IMG/VR virus record: IMGVR_UViG_3300035698_005350
Coordinates: 1 to 20,238 of that record
Source of the DNA: a virus
Reading direction: 5' to 3' (one strand)
Length of the DNA stretch: 20,238 bases
This document shows, in pieces, positions 5,992 through 12,168 of the stretch. Positions within the stretch are counted from its first letter, which is position 1; every line of letters starts with the position of its first letter. The notes beneath the pieces were generated by a model that was not told where the DNA came from, did no database searches, and worked only from the letters and a program-made list of their open reading frames with translations. The position numbers were made by a program, and so were the translations under genes.

Positions 5992-6657
5992 ATGAAATAC
6001 TTTCTTCACGATACTGATTCTTTTAATGATGAAAAGATTACCGAGCTTTATATGAAATTCGGGTTTGAAGGATTGGGGTTGTTTTATACTATTCTTGAAA
6101 AAATGGCAAAGCAAGAAAAACCTGTCAAAACAGACGTATTAAAACATCAATTAAAAATTGGTAAAAGGCTTAATAAATGTTGGTCGTTTATGGAAGAAAT
6201 AGAGATCATTTCATCAAACAATGGTGAAACTTTCAACAAACAATTACTAAACTTTAGTGAAAAGTATCAGATAAAAAAAGAAAAAAACAGGAAACGCATT
6301 TCAGAATGGCGTGAAAGTCAACCAGATACAAAAAATGTAACGTGTAACGAACAAGTACGTAACAGCCCTAAAGTAAAGAGAAGTAAAGTAAAGAGAAGTA
6401 AAGAAGTTAAAGAAACACCCCCAGATGTGAACCCATCTTTCTTAGAAATTAAGAATTATGGAAAGGAAAAAGGTTATAATCTTCCTGTTCAAAAAATAAT
6501 AGATCACTACACAAATGGAGGTGAATTAAAATACTGGATTGACGCGAATAATAAGAAAGTAATAAGGTGGAAAAGTAAAATAAGTTCAGTATGGTTAAAA
6601 GATGAATATAAAACTAAACAACAAAGCAATCAAAAAACATTTGATGCTATAAAATAA
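5992..6657 (+). CDS. Phage replication initiator-like protein (DUF4373 type)
   Basis: The N-terminal 100 or so residues (YFLHDTDSFNDEKITELYMK, FGFEGLGLFYTILEKM) match the DUF4373 / Lin1244-like pattern: a winged-helix DNA-binding domain found in phage DnaD/DnaA-like replication proteins. Residues 127-138 form a basic linker, KVKRSKVKRSKE, encoded by a perfect 15-bp tandem duplication at 6370-6399. The C-terminal part (about 145-205, FLEIKNYGKEKGYN, YWIDANNKKVIRWKSKISSVW) resembles the helicase-loading tail of such proteins. The gene lies between an SF2 helicase and DnaB, so it likely loads the DnaB-type helicase on the phage origin. No iterons were recognised inside it. Confidence 0.72.
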   Translation: MKYFLHDTDSFNDEKITELYMKFGFEGLGLFYTILEKMAKQEKPVKTDVLKHQLKIGKRLNKCWSFMEEIEIISSNNGETFNKQLLNFSEKYQIKKEKNRKRISEWRESQPDTKNVTCNEQVRNSPKVKRSKVKRSKEVKETPPDVNPSFLEIKNYGKEKGYNLPVQKIIDHYTNGGELKYWIDANNKKVIRWKSKISSVWLKDEYKTKQQSNQKTFDAIK

Positions 6658-6662
6658 ACAAC

Positions 6663-7979
6663 ATGAATAGAATAAGTAATGATAAATTACCTCCACAAGC
6701 AATTGAAATAGAAGAGGCCGTGCTTGGGGCTATGATACTAGAAAGGGATGCTTTCTTAAACAATCCAGTTAATCCGTCATGGTTTTATAAAGATGTTCAT
6801 AAACACATCGCAAGTACCATTAAGGATATGAACGATTCTGACATCCCGATTGACTTAGTACAAGTTACCAAAAAACTAAAAGATAATAATTTATTAGACA
6901 TTATCGGAGGCCCTAGTTATATCACAAGCCTAACACGTAGGGTTGCATCTGCGGCCCACATAGAATCTCACATAAGAATCATTCAACAAGAATACGCAAA
7001 ACGTGAAATAATCCGAATATCCTCAGAAATTATCAATTTAAGTTATGACAGCTCCTATGATGTGGATGATATTTTTACCAAAATTCAGAATGACTATTCT
7101 AAGGTCATGAGTTTTGGAGATGATAATTCAGCAACATTTAAAGAGGCATCTGAAAATTTAGTCGTTACCTTAAACTCAGAAATTGTATCTGGAATTAAAA
7201 CCGGGCTACATCTGTACGATAAGTTTACCGGAGGATTACATACCTCAGACCTCGTTATTATAGCTGGGGAGACTTCACAAGGGAAAACATCACTTGCACT
7301 TGCAATGTTCAAGAATTGTGTCTTAAATGGCTCCAGGGCGGCTATATTTAGCCTAGAAATGACAAAAGAGCAATTAGTGGCGAGAATTATATCCCAAAGG
7401 ACTGGAATCTCAGCGAAAAATATAATGTACAACAGATTATCAGTGGTTGAAAAAAGCACAGTCATAACAGAAATTGAAAATATTAAGAACATACCGATAT
7501 TTTTTGACGAATCAACAACTAACAACATCGACAAAATTTGCACAAGTATTAGGAAATTGAAACTTAAAAACGATATTCAGTTAGTCCTTGTAGATTATAT
7601 TCAGGATATGAAAGGCGCAAATGATGAGGCCGGTATTGCCGACATTGGCCGTAAGCTGAAAAATATAGCTAAAGAATTGAATATAAATGTGATTGCAGTA
7701 AGCCAATTATCTAGGGATAAATTAAACCCGGAACCAAATAGGGCTAGACTTCGAGGCTCCGGGCAATTAGAAGAGAAAGCAGACCAAGTAATACTACTTT
7801 ACAGACCAGAAGAGTATAATAAGACCTATTCAGAACCACATGAGATGGCCACAACATTAAACACGGCACAGCTTACAGTTGCAAAGGGTAGAAATGTAGG
7901 AACTGGTAGTTTTATTGTTGGATTCAATAAGCAGACTACTAATTTTTACGATTATATAGAGAATGAAAATGAATTTTAA
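6663..7979 (+). CDS. dnaB: Replicative DNA helicase, DnaB family
   Basis: The 438-residue protein has the full DnaB layout. The N-terminal domain (LPPQAIEIEEAVLGAMILE, about 9-27) is followed by a linker and a RecA-like ATPase. Walker A is AGETSQGKTS (201-210) and Walker B is QLVLVDYIQDM, with Asp310. Next come VIAVSQLSR and LRGSGQLEEKADQVILLYRP, the conserved C-terminal motifs. Length and order are normal. It unwinds DNA 5'-3' as a hexamer at the phage fork, probably loaded by the product of the preceding gene 5 bp upstream. It is the last gene of the recognisable replication block; accessory genes follow. Confidence 0.93.
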   Translation: MNRISNDKLPPQAIEIEEAVLGAMILERDAFLNNPVNPSWFYKDVHKHIASTIKDMNDSDIPIDLVQVTKKLKDNNLLDIIGGPSYITSLTRRVASAAHIESHIRIIQQEYAKREIIRISSEIINLSYDSSYDVDDIFTKIQNDYSKVMSFGDDNSATFKEASENLVVTLNSEIVSGIKTGLHLYDKFTGGLHTSDLVIIAGETSQGKTSLALAMFKNCVLNGSRAAIFSLEMTKEQLVARIISQRTGISAKNIMYNRLSVVEKSTVITEIENIKNIPIFFDESTTNNIDKICTSIRKLKLKNDIQLVLVDYIQDMKGANDEAGIADIGRKLKNIAKELNINVIAVSQLSRDKLNPEPNRARLRGSGQLEEKADQVILLYRPEEYNKTYSEPHEMATTLNTAQLTVAKGRNVGTGSFIVGFNKQTTNFYDYIENENEF

Positions 7980-7984
7980 ATTTT

Positions 7985-8152
7985 AACTATGAATTTTGGA
8001 ACGAAGCAATTCTCGAAGCCTCTTCAACTGCTAGGGCAAAAATAATATCTGTTCCTGAAACGATAAACAACAAGACTACTTACAGGAAGGCGTGTGTTGT
8101 AATTGAGAAATCAATTTTAAAACTACTAAAATCAATAAATAATAAAAAATGA
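7985..8152 (+). pseudogene. 55-codon frame without a usable start, possible gene remnant
   Basis: Straight after dnaB, a frame reads NYEFWNEAILEASSTARAKI, ISVPETINNKTTYRKACVV, then IEKSILKLLKSINNKK and TGA at 8150-8152. The composition looks protein-like and helical. However, no ATG, GTG or TTG precedes it before an in-frame stop, and the ATG at 7989 belongs to another frame that stops after 18 codons. It may be a gene that lost its start, a gene with a rare ATT start just after dnaB, or chance. The following ATGATG (8149) opens a 15-codon hydrophobic frame ending in the ATAACGG motif at 8166. Confidence 0.3.
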
Positions 8153-8241
8153 TGTTATACATCATAACGGTTGGCGTATTAATAGTACGGGAATAACGCA
8201 TGAAAAATTAAAACGAAGAACAAATAAAATTAAACTTTTAT

Positions 8242-8246
8242 GGAGG
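8242..8246 (+). promoter_or_regulatory. Strong Shine-Dalgarno GGAGG
   Basis: GGAGG ends 7 bases before ATG 8254. It is the only such site I see in front of a gene in this window, where other starts have A/T-rich leaders. A five-codon frame (ATGGAGGATTTAAGATGA) ends on the ATG of the gene, so coupling to a leader peptide is possible. Confidence 0.6.
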
Positions 8247-8253
8247 ATTTAAG

Positions 8254-8631
8254 ATGAATATAAAACAAGAAACAGTATTTAGATGTGAATTTTGCAACAA
8301 AGCAATGTTAGGTAAGGGTGCAATGAGCCTTCACGAAAGAATGTGTAAAAAGAACCCTAAAAACAAACACAAGTGCTTCCAATATTGTAAATGGCTAAAT
8401 AAAAATGTTGATGGAGCAACTGGATTCAGGTTCTTTTATTGCGGAAATGATAAATGTAAATTACACGAAAAAGACCTATACAGTTACAAGTTAGAGCGAA
8501 ATTACATCGGGCAACAACGAATTGAAGACGATAACCTTACACGTATGCCATTAGAATGTGATAATTACGAGATTGAAAACGGACATGATGACGAATGGCT
8601 GCGAGGGCAACTTGGAGTGCTTGAAGCCTAA
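8254..8631 (+). CDS. Zinc-finger-like protein, unknown function
   Basis: The 125-residue protein carries two likely metal sites. The first is C11, C14, H27, C31 (CEFCNKAMLGKGAMSLHERM), which resembles a C2H2/C2HC finger. The second is C41, C45, C63, C68 with H71 (CFQYC ... YCGNDKCKLH). The C-terminal third is acidic (LERNYIGQQRIEDDN, ENGHDDEWLRG). The fold suggests nucleic-acid or protein binding. It is the only gene here with a strong GGAGG ribosome site, suggesting a different origin from its neighbours, and its stop codon is the first TAA of a TAAC/GTTA element. Confidence 0.65.
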   Translation: MNIKQETVFRCEFCNKAMLGKGAMSLHERMCKKNPKNKHKCFQYCKWLNKNVDGATGFRFFYCGNDKCKLHEKDLYSYKLERNYIGQQRIEDDNLTRMPLECDNYEIENGHDDEWLRGQLGVLEA

Positions 8632-8666
8632 CAACGTTATATATGTAACTTTAACACAAAAAAACT
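8629..8666 (+). repeat. TAAC/GTTA palindromic element, copy 2
   Basis: The stop TAA of the zinc-finger gene opens TAACAACGTTATATATG, followed by TAACTTTAACACA. It holds TAAC-N3-GTTA and then the near-palindrome GTTATATATGTAAC at 8636-8649. TAACTTTA fits TAnnTTTG except the last base, with a TTG at 8620-8622 about 23 bp before it. Closely matches copies at 199, 8866 and 10018. Confidence 0.6.
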
Positions 8667-8677
8667 TAAATAGTAAA

Positions 8678-8696
8678 TAATTTTGAATTAAATTTG
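8678..8696 (+). promoter_or_regulatory. Two overlapping -7-like boxes before 8718
   Basis: TAATTTTG (8678-8685) and TAAATTTG (8689-8696) both match TAnnTTTG exactly, and lie 22-40 bp before ATG 8718. No TTG sits at the proper upstream distance, so promoter activity is only possible. Confidence 0.3.
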
Positions 8697-8717
8697 TTGA
8701 AACTAAAATTGATAATC

Positions 8718-8870
8718 ATGATTAACCGTTATAGCTTAATAACAATCCTACTGAAAGAAACCGGGTTAACAGAGAATGAAAGACCTTTTTTATCTTCTAT
8801 CTCAGATTCAATTTTACTTTCAGATAGTGGATATAAGTGTTTGAGATTTGGATTTTATGTGTTGGTATAA
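8718..8870 (+). CDS. Small unknown protein (50 residues)
   Basis: ATG 8718, preceded by GATAATC like several starts here, to TAA 8870. It encodes MINRYSLITILLKETGLTEN followed by ERPFLSSISDSILLSDSGYK and CLRFGFYVLV. It has no recognised motif and no clear membrane segment. The stop codon lies inside TATAACGG, the start of the next TAAC/GTTA element, just as for the gene before it. This supports a cassette-like arrangement. Confidence 0.45.
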   Translation: MINRYSLITILLKETGLTENERPFLSSISDSILLSDSGYKCLRFGFYVLV

Positions 8871-8907
8871 CGGTGAAGTTATATGTAACTTTAACACAAT
8901 AAACTAA
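8866..8907 (+). repeat. TAAC/GTTA palindromic element, copy 3
   Basis: TATAAC-GGTGAA-GTTATA is a perfect 6-bp inverted repeat containing the stop of the gene before. It runs into GTTATATGTAAC (8878-8889), then TTTAACACAATAAACTAAC. The last 17 bases (TAACACAATAAACTAAC) are shared exactly with copy 4. A TTG about 21 bp before TAACTTTA makes a promoter possible. A second block, TAACGGTTTGTACAAGTTG, starts at 8904. Confidence 0.6.
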
Positions 8908-9030
8908 CGGTTTGTACAAGTTGCGTTGAACACAGACGCTGATTAATTGAACTGACGTTAATATTTTATTTTTTAGGGATGGTTCTTAATCTTTTTTATC
9001 TTAATATTAGGATATTAAATATATTACCCT

Positions 9031-9038
9031 TATATTTG
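9031..9038 (+). promoter_or_regulatory. Promoter -7 box before 9066
   Basis: TATATTTG is an exact TAnnTTTG match. A TTA about 21 bp upstream stands in for TTG. A start near 9045 would give a leader of about 20 nt to ATG 9066. The rest of the 195-bp gap 8871-9065 holds element copy 3 and AT-rich DNA. A 23-codon hydrophobic frame at 8979-9050 overlaps this box and is not counted as a gene. Confidence 0.5.
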
Positions 9039-9065
9039 GGTATTGTTTAACGAAAAACTAAGATT

Positions 9066-9320
9066 ATGGAAGCAATTATTAGAGAACTTTGGGACACTGG
9101 AATAGACATTATTACAACTGAAAATGATGAAAACGAGATTCAATCTTTATCTGATTTAAGAAAATGTGAAAATGTACTTGTAGGCAAAAAAGCAAAAGGA
9201 GTACCATCTTATATGCCTACTGAGGTTATGATTGACGACCAAATAGTTTACGTAAATTTTAGAAATGCATCGCACCCAACAGGATTCGGGAAATTACGTG
9301 TATGTGAAATTGAATATTAG
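9066..9320 (+). CDS. Unknown 84-residue protein
   Basis: The start at ATG 9066 fits the promoter box at 9031. The protein begins with an acidic helix (MEAIIRELWDTGIDIITTEN, DENEIQSL). A beta-rich basic part follows (KKAKGVPSYMPTEVMIDD, QIVYVNFRNAS) ending FGKLRVCEIEY. No family is recognised. It is 4 bp from the following HTH gene and probably co-transcribed with it, so the pair may be an accessory two-gene module. Confidence 0.5.
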   Translation: MEAIIRELWDTGIDIITTENDENEIQSLSDLRKCENVLVGKKAKGVPSYMPTEVMIDDQIVYVNFRNASHPTGFGKLRVCEIEY

Positions 9321-9324
9321 CATT

Positions 9325-9513
9325 ATGATTGACTGGTTAAAGAAAAACAAAGACTCGTTAAGCCTAAGAGGTATTGAACGACAGTTAAAAATGCCTGATA
9401 CTACTTTAGTAAAAGCTGTAAACGGCTCTCAAAAACTTGCTAAACATTGGGAAGAACCACTAAAGCAATTCCTAAACAATTTGAAAAATTGTAAGAGCGG
9501 TGGCAAAAAATAA
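9325..9513 (+). CDS. Small helix-turn-helix protein (62 residues)
   Basis: ATG 9325 gives MIDWLKKNKDSLSLRGIERQ and LKMPDTTLVKAVNGSQKL. The run SLRGIERQLKMPDTTLVKAV is a helix-turn-helix with the usual hydrophobic spacing, followed by a helical WEEPLKQFLNNL segment and a basic end. An earlier ATG at 9265 lies inside the previous gene and is disfavoured. It is probably a small DNA-binding regulator paired with the unknown protein in front. Confidence 0.55.
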   Translation: MIDWLKKNKDSLSLRGIERQLKMPDTTLVKAVNGSQKLAKHWEEPLKQFLNNLKNCKSGGKK

Positions 9514-9629
9514 TTATGGCTAGTTTTCACGGGCGCTTGATTGAAATACGAACCTTTCTTACGCTTGTGTATAACGGTTTTGCTAAGTTGTTGTTATTTT
9601 ACGGATTTGAAACACTAAACAAAAATACA

Positions 9630-10010
9630 ATGATTAAAAAAGAACAAATACTAGAAATACTGGAAGATAGTACAGAATGGCTAAGGGATAACGATGTTAT
9701 TTTGAAAAGCGAACATAGCAATATTGCAGACAGAATAGTAAAATTATGCAATTTAGCTATTGTTACCACCCGTTTTTCTCCGACTGAAATTGAAAACGTT
9801 ATGCGCAAGGTAAAAAAGGCTGAGATAAGCCCTTATTTGAAACGTGTATTGCAAATGGAAACTGGAGATAGCTACGAAAGCGCAGATGACAAAGCCTTTT
9901 TGGATAAATACACTGGTAAAGTTGCAAATGTTTACGAATGGGCAGGTGATTGGTGGATTGCCGAAGATGATAACTATGTGATTACAGAAGATTGCTTTAC
10001 CATTCTTTAA
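9630..10010 (+). CDS. Unknown 126-residue acidic protein
   Basis: The frame is open from ATG 9516, but that N-terminal 38-residue stretch runs across the TATAACGGTTTTGC block at about 9570 and has a different composition. The start is therefore placed at ATG 9630 (MIKKEQILEILEDSTEWLRD). The protein is helical and acidic, with FSPTEIENVMRKVKKAEISP in the middle and a short beta-rich end rich in Trp and acidic residues (YEWAGDWWIAEDDNYVITED). No family is recognised. A TAAC/GTTA element follows the stop by about 8 bp. Confidence 0.5.
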   Translation: MIKKEQILEILEDSTEWLRDNDVILKSEHSNIADRIVKLCNLAIVTTRFSPTEIENVMRKVKKAEISPYLKRVLQMETGDSYESADDKAFLDKYTGKVANVYEWAGDWWIAEDDNYVITEDCFTIL

Positions 10011-10017
10011 ATGGGTA

Positions 10018-10056
10018 GTAACTATGTTATATGTATAACTTAACACAATAAACTAA
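10018..10056 (+). repeat. TAAC/GTTA palindromic element, copy 4
   Basis: TAAC-TAT-GTTA is followed by GTTATATGTATAAC (10026-10039), whose 6-bp arms GTTATA/TATAAC are perfect. The tail TAACACAATAAACTAAC is identical to that of copy 3. It ends four bases before ATG 10061, so if it carries the promoter the message is nearly leaderless. Confidence 0.6.
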
Positions 10057-10060
10057 CAAA

Positions 10061-10252
10061 ATGAAATTACAAGTATCAATCAATAAGCGCAACCGTAAAA
10101 CATTTGATAGTTTTCTCAATTCAATACTTACGCTGAGTTATCAGATAGATGTATTTAGTAATCATTCCGGGAACCGGTCAAGATACGAGATACCGTTTGA
10201 AAATGATAACCAGAAGCGGACTATTTTAGAGATTATGAAACTATTAAAATAA
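10061..10252 (+). CDS. Small basic protein, unknown (63 residues)
   Basis: ATG 10061 directly follows element copy 4. The sequence MKLQVSINKRNRKTFDSFLN, SILTLSYQIDVFSNHSGNRS, RYEIPFENDNQ and EIMKLLK suggests a compact alpha/beta fold with strands at both ends. No recognised motif. It is followed 5 bp later by a small membrane protein gene with an ATAATCATG start. Confidence 0.45.
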   Translation: MKLQVSINKRNRKTFDSFLNSILTLSYQIDVFSNHSGNRSRYEIPFENDNQKRTILEIMKLLK

Positions 10253-10257
10253 TAATC

Positions 10258-10380
10258 ATGAAAAAACTAAGGAAACAAATAACCCTGGACATTAAGGAAA
10301 ACAAAGTAAGAAACTACCATATAGTAATTTTAGGAATAATTATAATTTTAGGGTTGGTAATTGATGTGATTGTAAAATAG
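10258..10380 (+). CDS. Single-pass membrane miniprotein (40 residues)
   Basis: ATG 10258 to TAG 10380. MKKLRKQITLDIKENKVRNY is a basic cytoplasmic start. HIVILGIIIILGLVIDVIVK follows, a single transmembrane helix of about 18 residues. Its topology resembles the miniprotein at 11564, but the sequences are not obviously related. The role is unknown; small membrane proteins of phages include lysis, exclusion and toxin functions. Confidence 0.5.
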   Translation: MKKLRKQITLDIKENKVRNYHIVILGIIIILGLVIDVIVK

Positions 10381-10386
10381 TTTTTG

Positions 10387-10394
10387 TACATTTG
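10387..10394 (+). promoter_or_regulatory. Promoter -7 box before the hairpin region
   Basis: TACATTTG is an exact TAnnTTTG match just after the miniprotein stop. A TTG at 10361-10363 lies 23 bp upstream, longer than the usual 19-21. Transcription would begin near 10400, exactly ahead of the four hairpins at 10397-10597. Confidence 0.45.
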
Positions 10395-10396
10395 AA

Positions 10397-10597
10397 TATC
10401 CGAATCAGGATAAGTTCTTTCATGGTTGATTATAGTTTTAGTTGGATAGCGATGCAGATTGACTGTTTACCGGAGCAATACCGGCATCGCTACAAATTTC
10501 TTTAAAATTACATCGTGAATTTCCGGATACCATACCGGCACGATGTTTCTAGTTCTAAAATAAAGTCGCTTATAAGGTTTGGGGAGTAAAGAAACCT
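10397..10597 (+). ncRNA. Structured RNA or long leader with four hairpins
   Basis: Non-coding gap of 288 bp between genes. Stems seen: TATCC/GGATA at 10397-10412; TAGCGATGC/GCATCGCTA at 10447-10455 and 10484-10492, a perfect 9-bp stem; ACATCGTG/CACGATGT at 10510-10517 and 10539-10546, a perfect 8-bp stem; AGGTTT/AAACCT at 10575-10597, followed by a T-rich tract. The second and third share a design: inside each, CCGG pairs with a second CCGG, the 5' side has a bulge (about 14 and 5 nt) and the 3' strand is continuous (ATACCGGCA). A promoter box precedes and a coding gene follows at 10669. It could be a separate small RNA, a cis-acting leader or an antitermination element. Known riboswitch or tRNA features were not recognised. 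Confidence 0.5.
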
Positions 10598-10668
10598 ATT
10601 TTCTATTTAATTTAAACATACATTCAAAGGGGGGTCAATAAAGGCTTCCCTTTTAAACCAAATCAATC

Positions 10669-11490
10669 ATGAATGAAAGATTGCTAAAACAAATCAAAGA
10701 ATTAAGGGGAGTGAAAACAGTCGATGGTATAAGTGATAACCGGTTCGTTGTAGATTTTGAGACTGAACTGACATCAGTAAGATGTATGACTGCTGACCAA
10801 TTCAACTTTGCATTTAAAAAAGAAAACGGAACGCACTACAGGGATGTTGAAATGCTAGAAACAGGGTTGTGTGTTTATTTAAGTAATGAATGTGGATGTG
10901 ATTTACCAGAGGATGCAATTCGCAAAAGCAATGTTATCAGCTTTGAGAAGTATTTGAAATGCAATAGCAATACCACGGCATGGCGGAAATATCTATGGGA
11001 GCTTCTAATCATCCGTTATCCAGTCGGAAGCAAGTTTAAGATAGTCCATAACCAAAATGAGGTAAGAACCGTTAAGAACCACGAGAAGTACAATGAAACA
11101 TTTTTAGTTAACTTAAATGAGGAATTAAATGTTAATGTGAAGGTTGAAGAAAATGGAGATACCAACGGTGTTACTGTCTATAATAGCAAACTAGGATGGG
11201 CCGAAAAGGTTGAAAAAAAGGTTGAGCCGGAGCCAAAAGATGAGTACGTACAGGGTAAAATTTACTTGCTTAAAGATGGATGTTACAACCCTACATTAAG
11301 ATTTAAGGACATAAATAATGGCAGAATAGAATATTATTCAATGCTATATGCTGGGGATATTTTATTAAATGTAATTATTCCAATAGGAAAATTTACACTA
11401 ACCCCAGCAACAACAAAACAAAAGAAGAAACAAATCAAAAAAGAGGTAAAAAATGGTTTCTTCTGGGAAATAGAACGTGAGAAACTTTGA
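10669..11490 (+). CDS. Unknown 273-residue protein
   Basis: ATG 10669 (MNERLLKQIKELRGVKTVDG) has the CAATC leader seen at other starts. The protein looks soluble and mixed alpha/beta. An N-terminal part is about 1-100, with two nearby cysteines (NECGCDLP). A middle part follows (KYLWELLIIRYPVGSKFKIV). A Lys/Glu-rich linker at about 185-200 (KVEKKVEPEPKDEYVQG) leads to a beta-rich C-terminal domain (KIYLLKDGCYNPTLRFKDIN ... GFFWEIEREKL). The linker suggests two domains. It is a single-gene unit between the structured region and a strong terminator. No enzyme motif is seen; the position suggests a middle gene, function unknown. Confidence 0.55.
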   Translation: MNERLLKQIKELRGVKTVDGISDNRFVVDFETELTSVRCMTADQFNFAFKKENGTHYRDVEMLETGLCVYLSNECGCDLPEDAIRKSNVISFEKYLKCNSNTTAWRKYLWELLIIRYPVGSKFKIVHNQNEVRTVKNHEKYNETFLVNLNEELNVNVKVEENGDTNGVTVYNSKLGWAEKVEKKVEPEPKDEYVQGKIYLLKDGCYNPTLRFKDINNGRIEYYSMLYAGDILLNVIIPIGKFTLTPATTKQKKKQIKKEVKNGFFWEIEREKL

Positions 11491-11510
11491 AATAAACATT
11501 CAATAAAGGA

Positions 11511-11534
11511 AAGGGAGCTACGGCTCTCTTTTTT
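11511..11534 (+). terminator. Rho-independent terminator
   Basis: AAGGGAGC-TACG-GCTCTCTT forms an 8-bp stem with one G-U pair and a 4-base loop, running into six T residues. It lies 20 bp after the stop of the gene at 11490, and separates the early/middle genes from the packaging and head operon. Confidence 0.85.
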
Positions 11535-11563
11535 ATTTAGTACAAATTTTGTAACTTGCGCTT

Positions 11564-11659
11564 ATGAAATTTATAAAAGAAAATATAGAATACATCATTA
11601 CAATAGTTATTTTAATTCTTGCAGTAGTGGAAATTTACTATTTTAGGGGATATTTCTAA
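11564..11659 (+). CDS. Single-pass membrane miniprotein (31 residues)
   Basis: ATG 11564 to TAA 11659 encodes MKFIKENIEYIITIVILILA and VVEIYYFRGYF. A short charged start is followed by one hydrophobic helix of about 18 residues. The stop overlaps the terminase start in TAATG (11656-11660), indicating translational coupling. It is the first gene after the terminator. The gap 11535-11563 holds no exact promoter; TAACTTGC at 11552 is only a near match. Function unknown. Confidence 0.5.
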   Translation: MKFIKENIEYIITIVILILAVVEIYYFRGYF

Positions 11660-12093
11660 TGGCATATACAGAGAAACAAAAGATTGAATTAACAAATATT
11701 ATATGTGAGCAAATGTCTCTAGGTCGCTCATTAAGGAGTGTATTAAGGGACAAAGGAACACCGCATGATACAACGTTTTATAAGTGGATAAATGAGGATT
11801 CTGGTAAGTTAGTACAATATGTGTGCGCGTGTGAAAAAAGAGCTGATTCAATATTTGAAGATATGATAGATATTGCAGACAGCCAGGAAGGCGATATTAT
11901 AAAGTTGGAGGATGGCAGAGAGGTAACTAATCACGATGTTATTCAGCGCGCCAAGTTAAGAGTTGATACAAGGAAGTGGATATTATCTAAAATGCAGCCT
12001 AAGAAGTACGGTGACAAATTGGAATTAGAGAGCAACAATAAGAATGTTATTGAATATGTGAACGTTTCAAAACAGTTTCCGAATAAAAAGTAA
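11659..12093 (+). CDS. Terminase small subunit
   Basis: The 144-residue protein has a helix-turn-helix-like N-terminus (SLGRSLRSVLRDKGTPHDTT, FYKWINEDSG). Next come the conserved helices of the Sf6-type small terminase (RADSIFEDMIDIADSQE, RAKLRVDTRKWILSKMQPKK, YGDKLELE). These are the signatures of the phage DNA-packaging small subunit, which recognises concatemeric DNA and forms a ring. Its partner, the large subunit, follows after 75 bp. That gap holds two frames of 11 and 7 codons, too short to call. Confidence 0.88.
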   Translation: MAYTEKQKIELTNIICEQMSLGRSLRSVLRDKGTPHDTTFYKWINEDSGKLVQYVCACEKRADSIFEDMIDIADSQEGDIIKLEDGREVTNHDVIQRAKLRVDTRKWILSKMQPKKYGDKLELESNNKNVIEYVNVSKQFPNKK

Positions 12094-12168
12094 TAGAATG
12101 AAAGTTCATACGCTGAATGATTTTGAAAACTGAAAGTAAAATGAATAAAAAAGTATCAAAATGAAATT

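Noticed and set aside
7094-7543. 149-codon minus-strand frame inside dnaB
   Set aside because: Shadow of a certain gene; no promoter and improbable composition.
8979-9050. 23-codon hydrophobic frame MVLNLFYLNI...
   Set aside because: Overlaps the promoter box of the next gene, has no start context and is very AT-rich; open by chance.
10441-10500. tRNA gene at the 9-bp stem
   Set aside because: No cloverleaf, no T-loop sequence and no acceptor stem; the stem encloses only a bulged CCGG hairpin.
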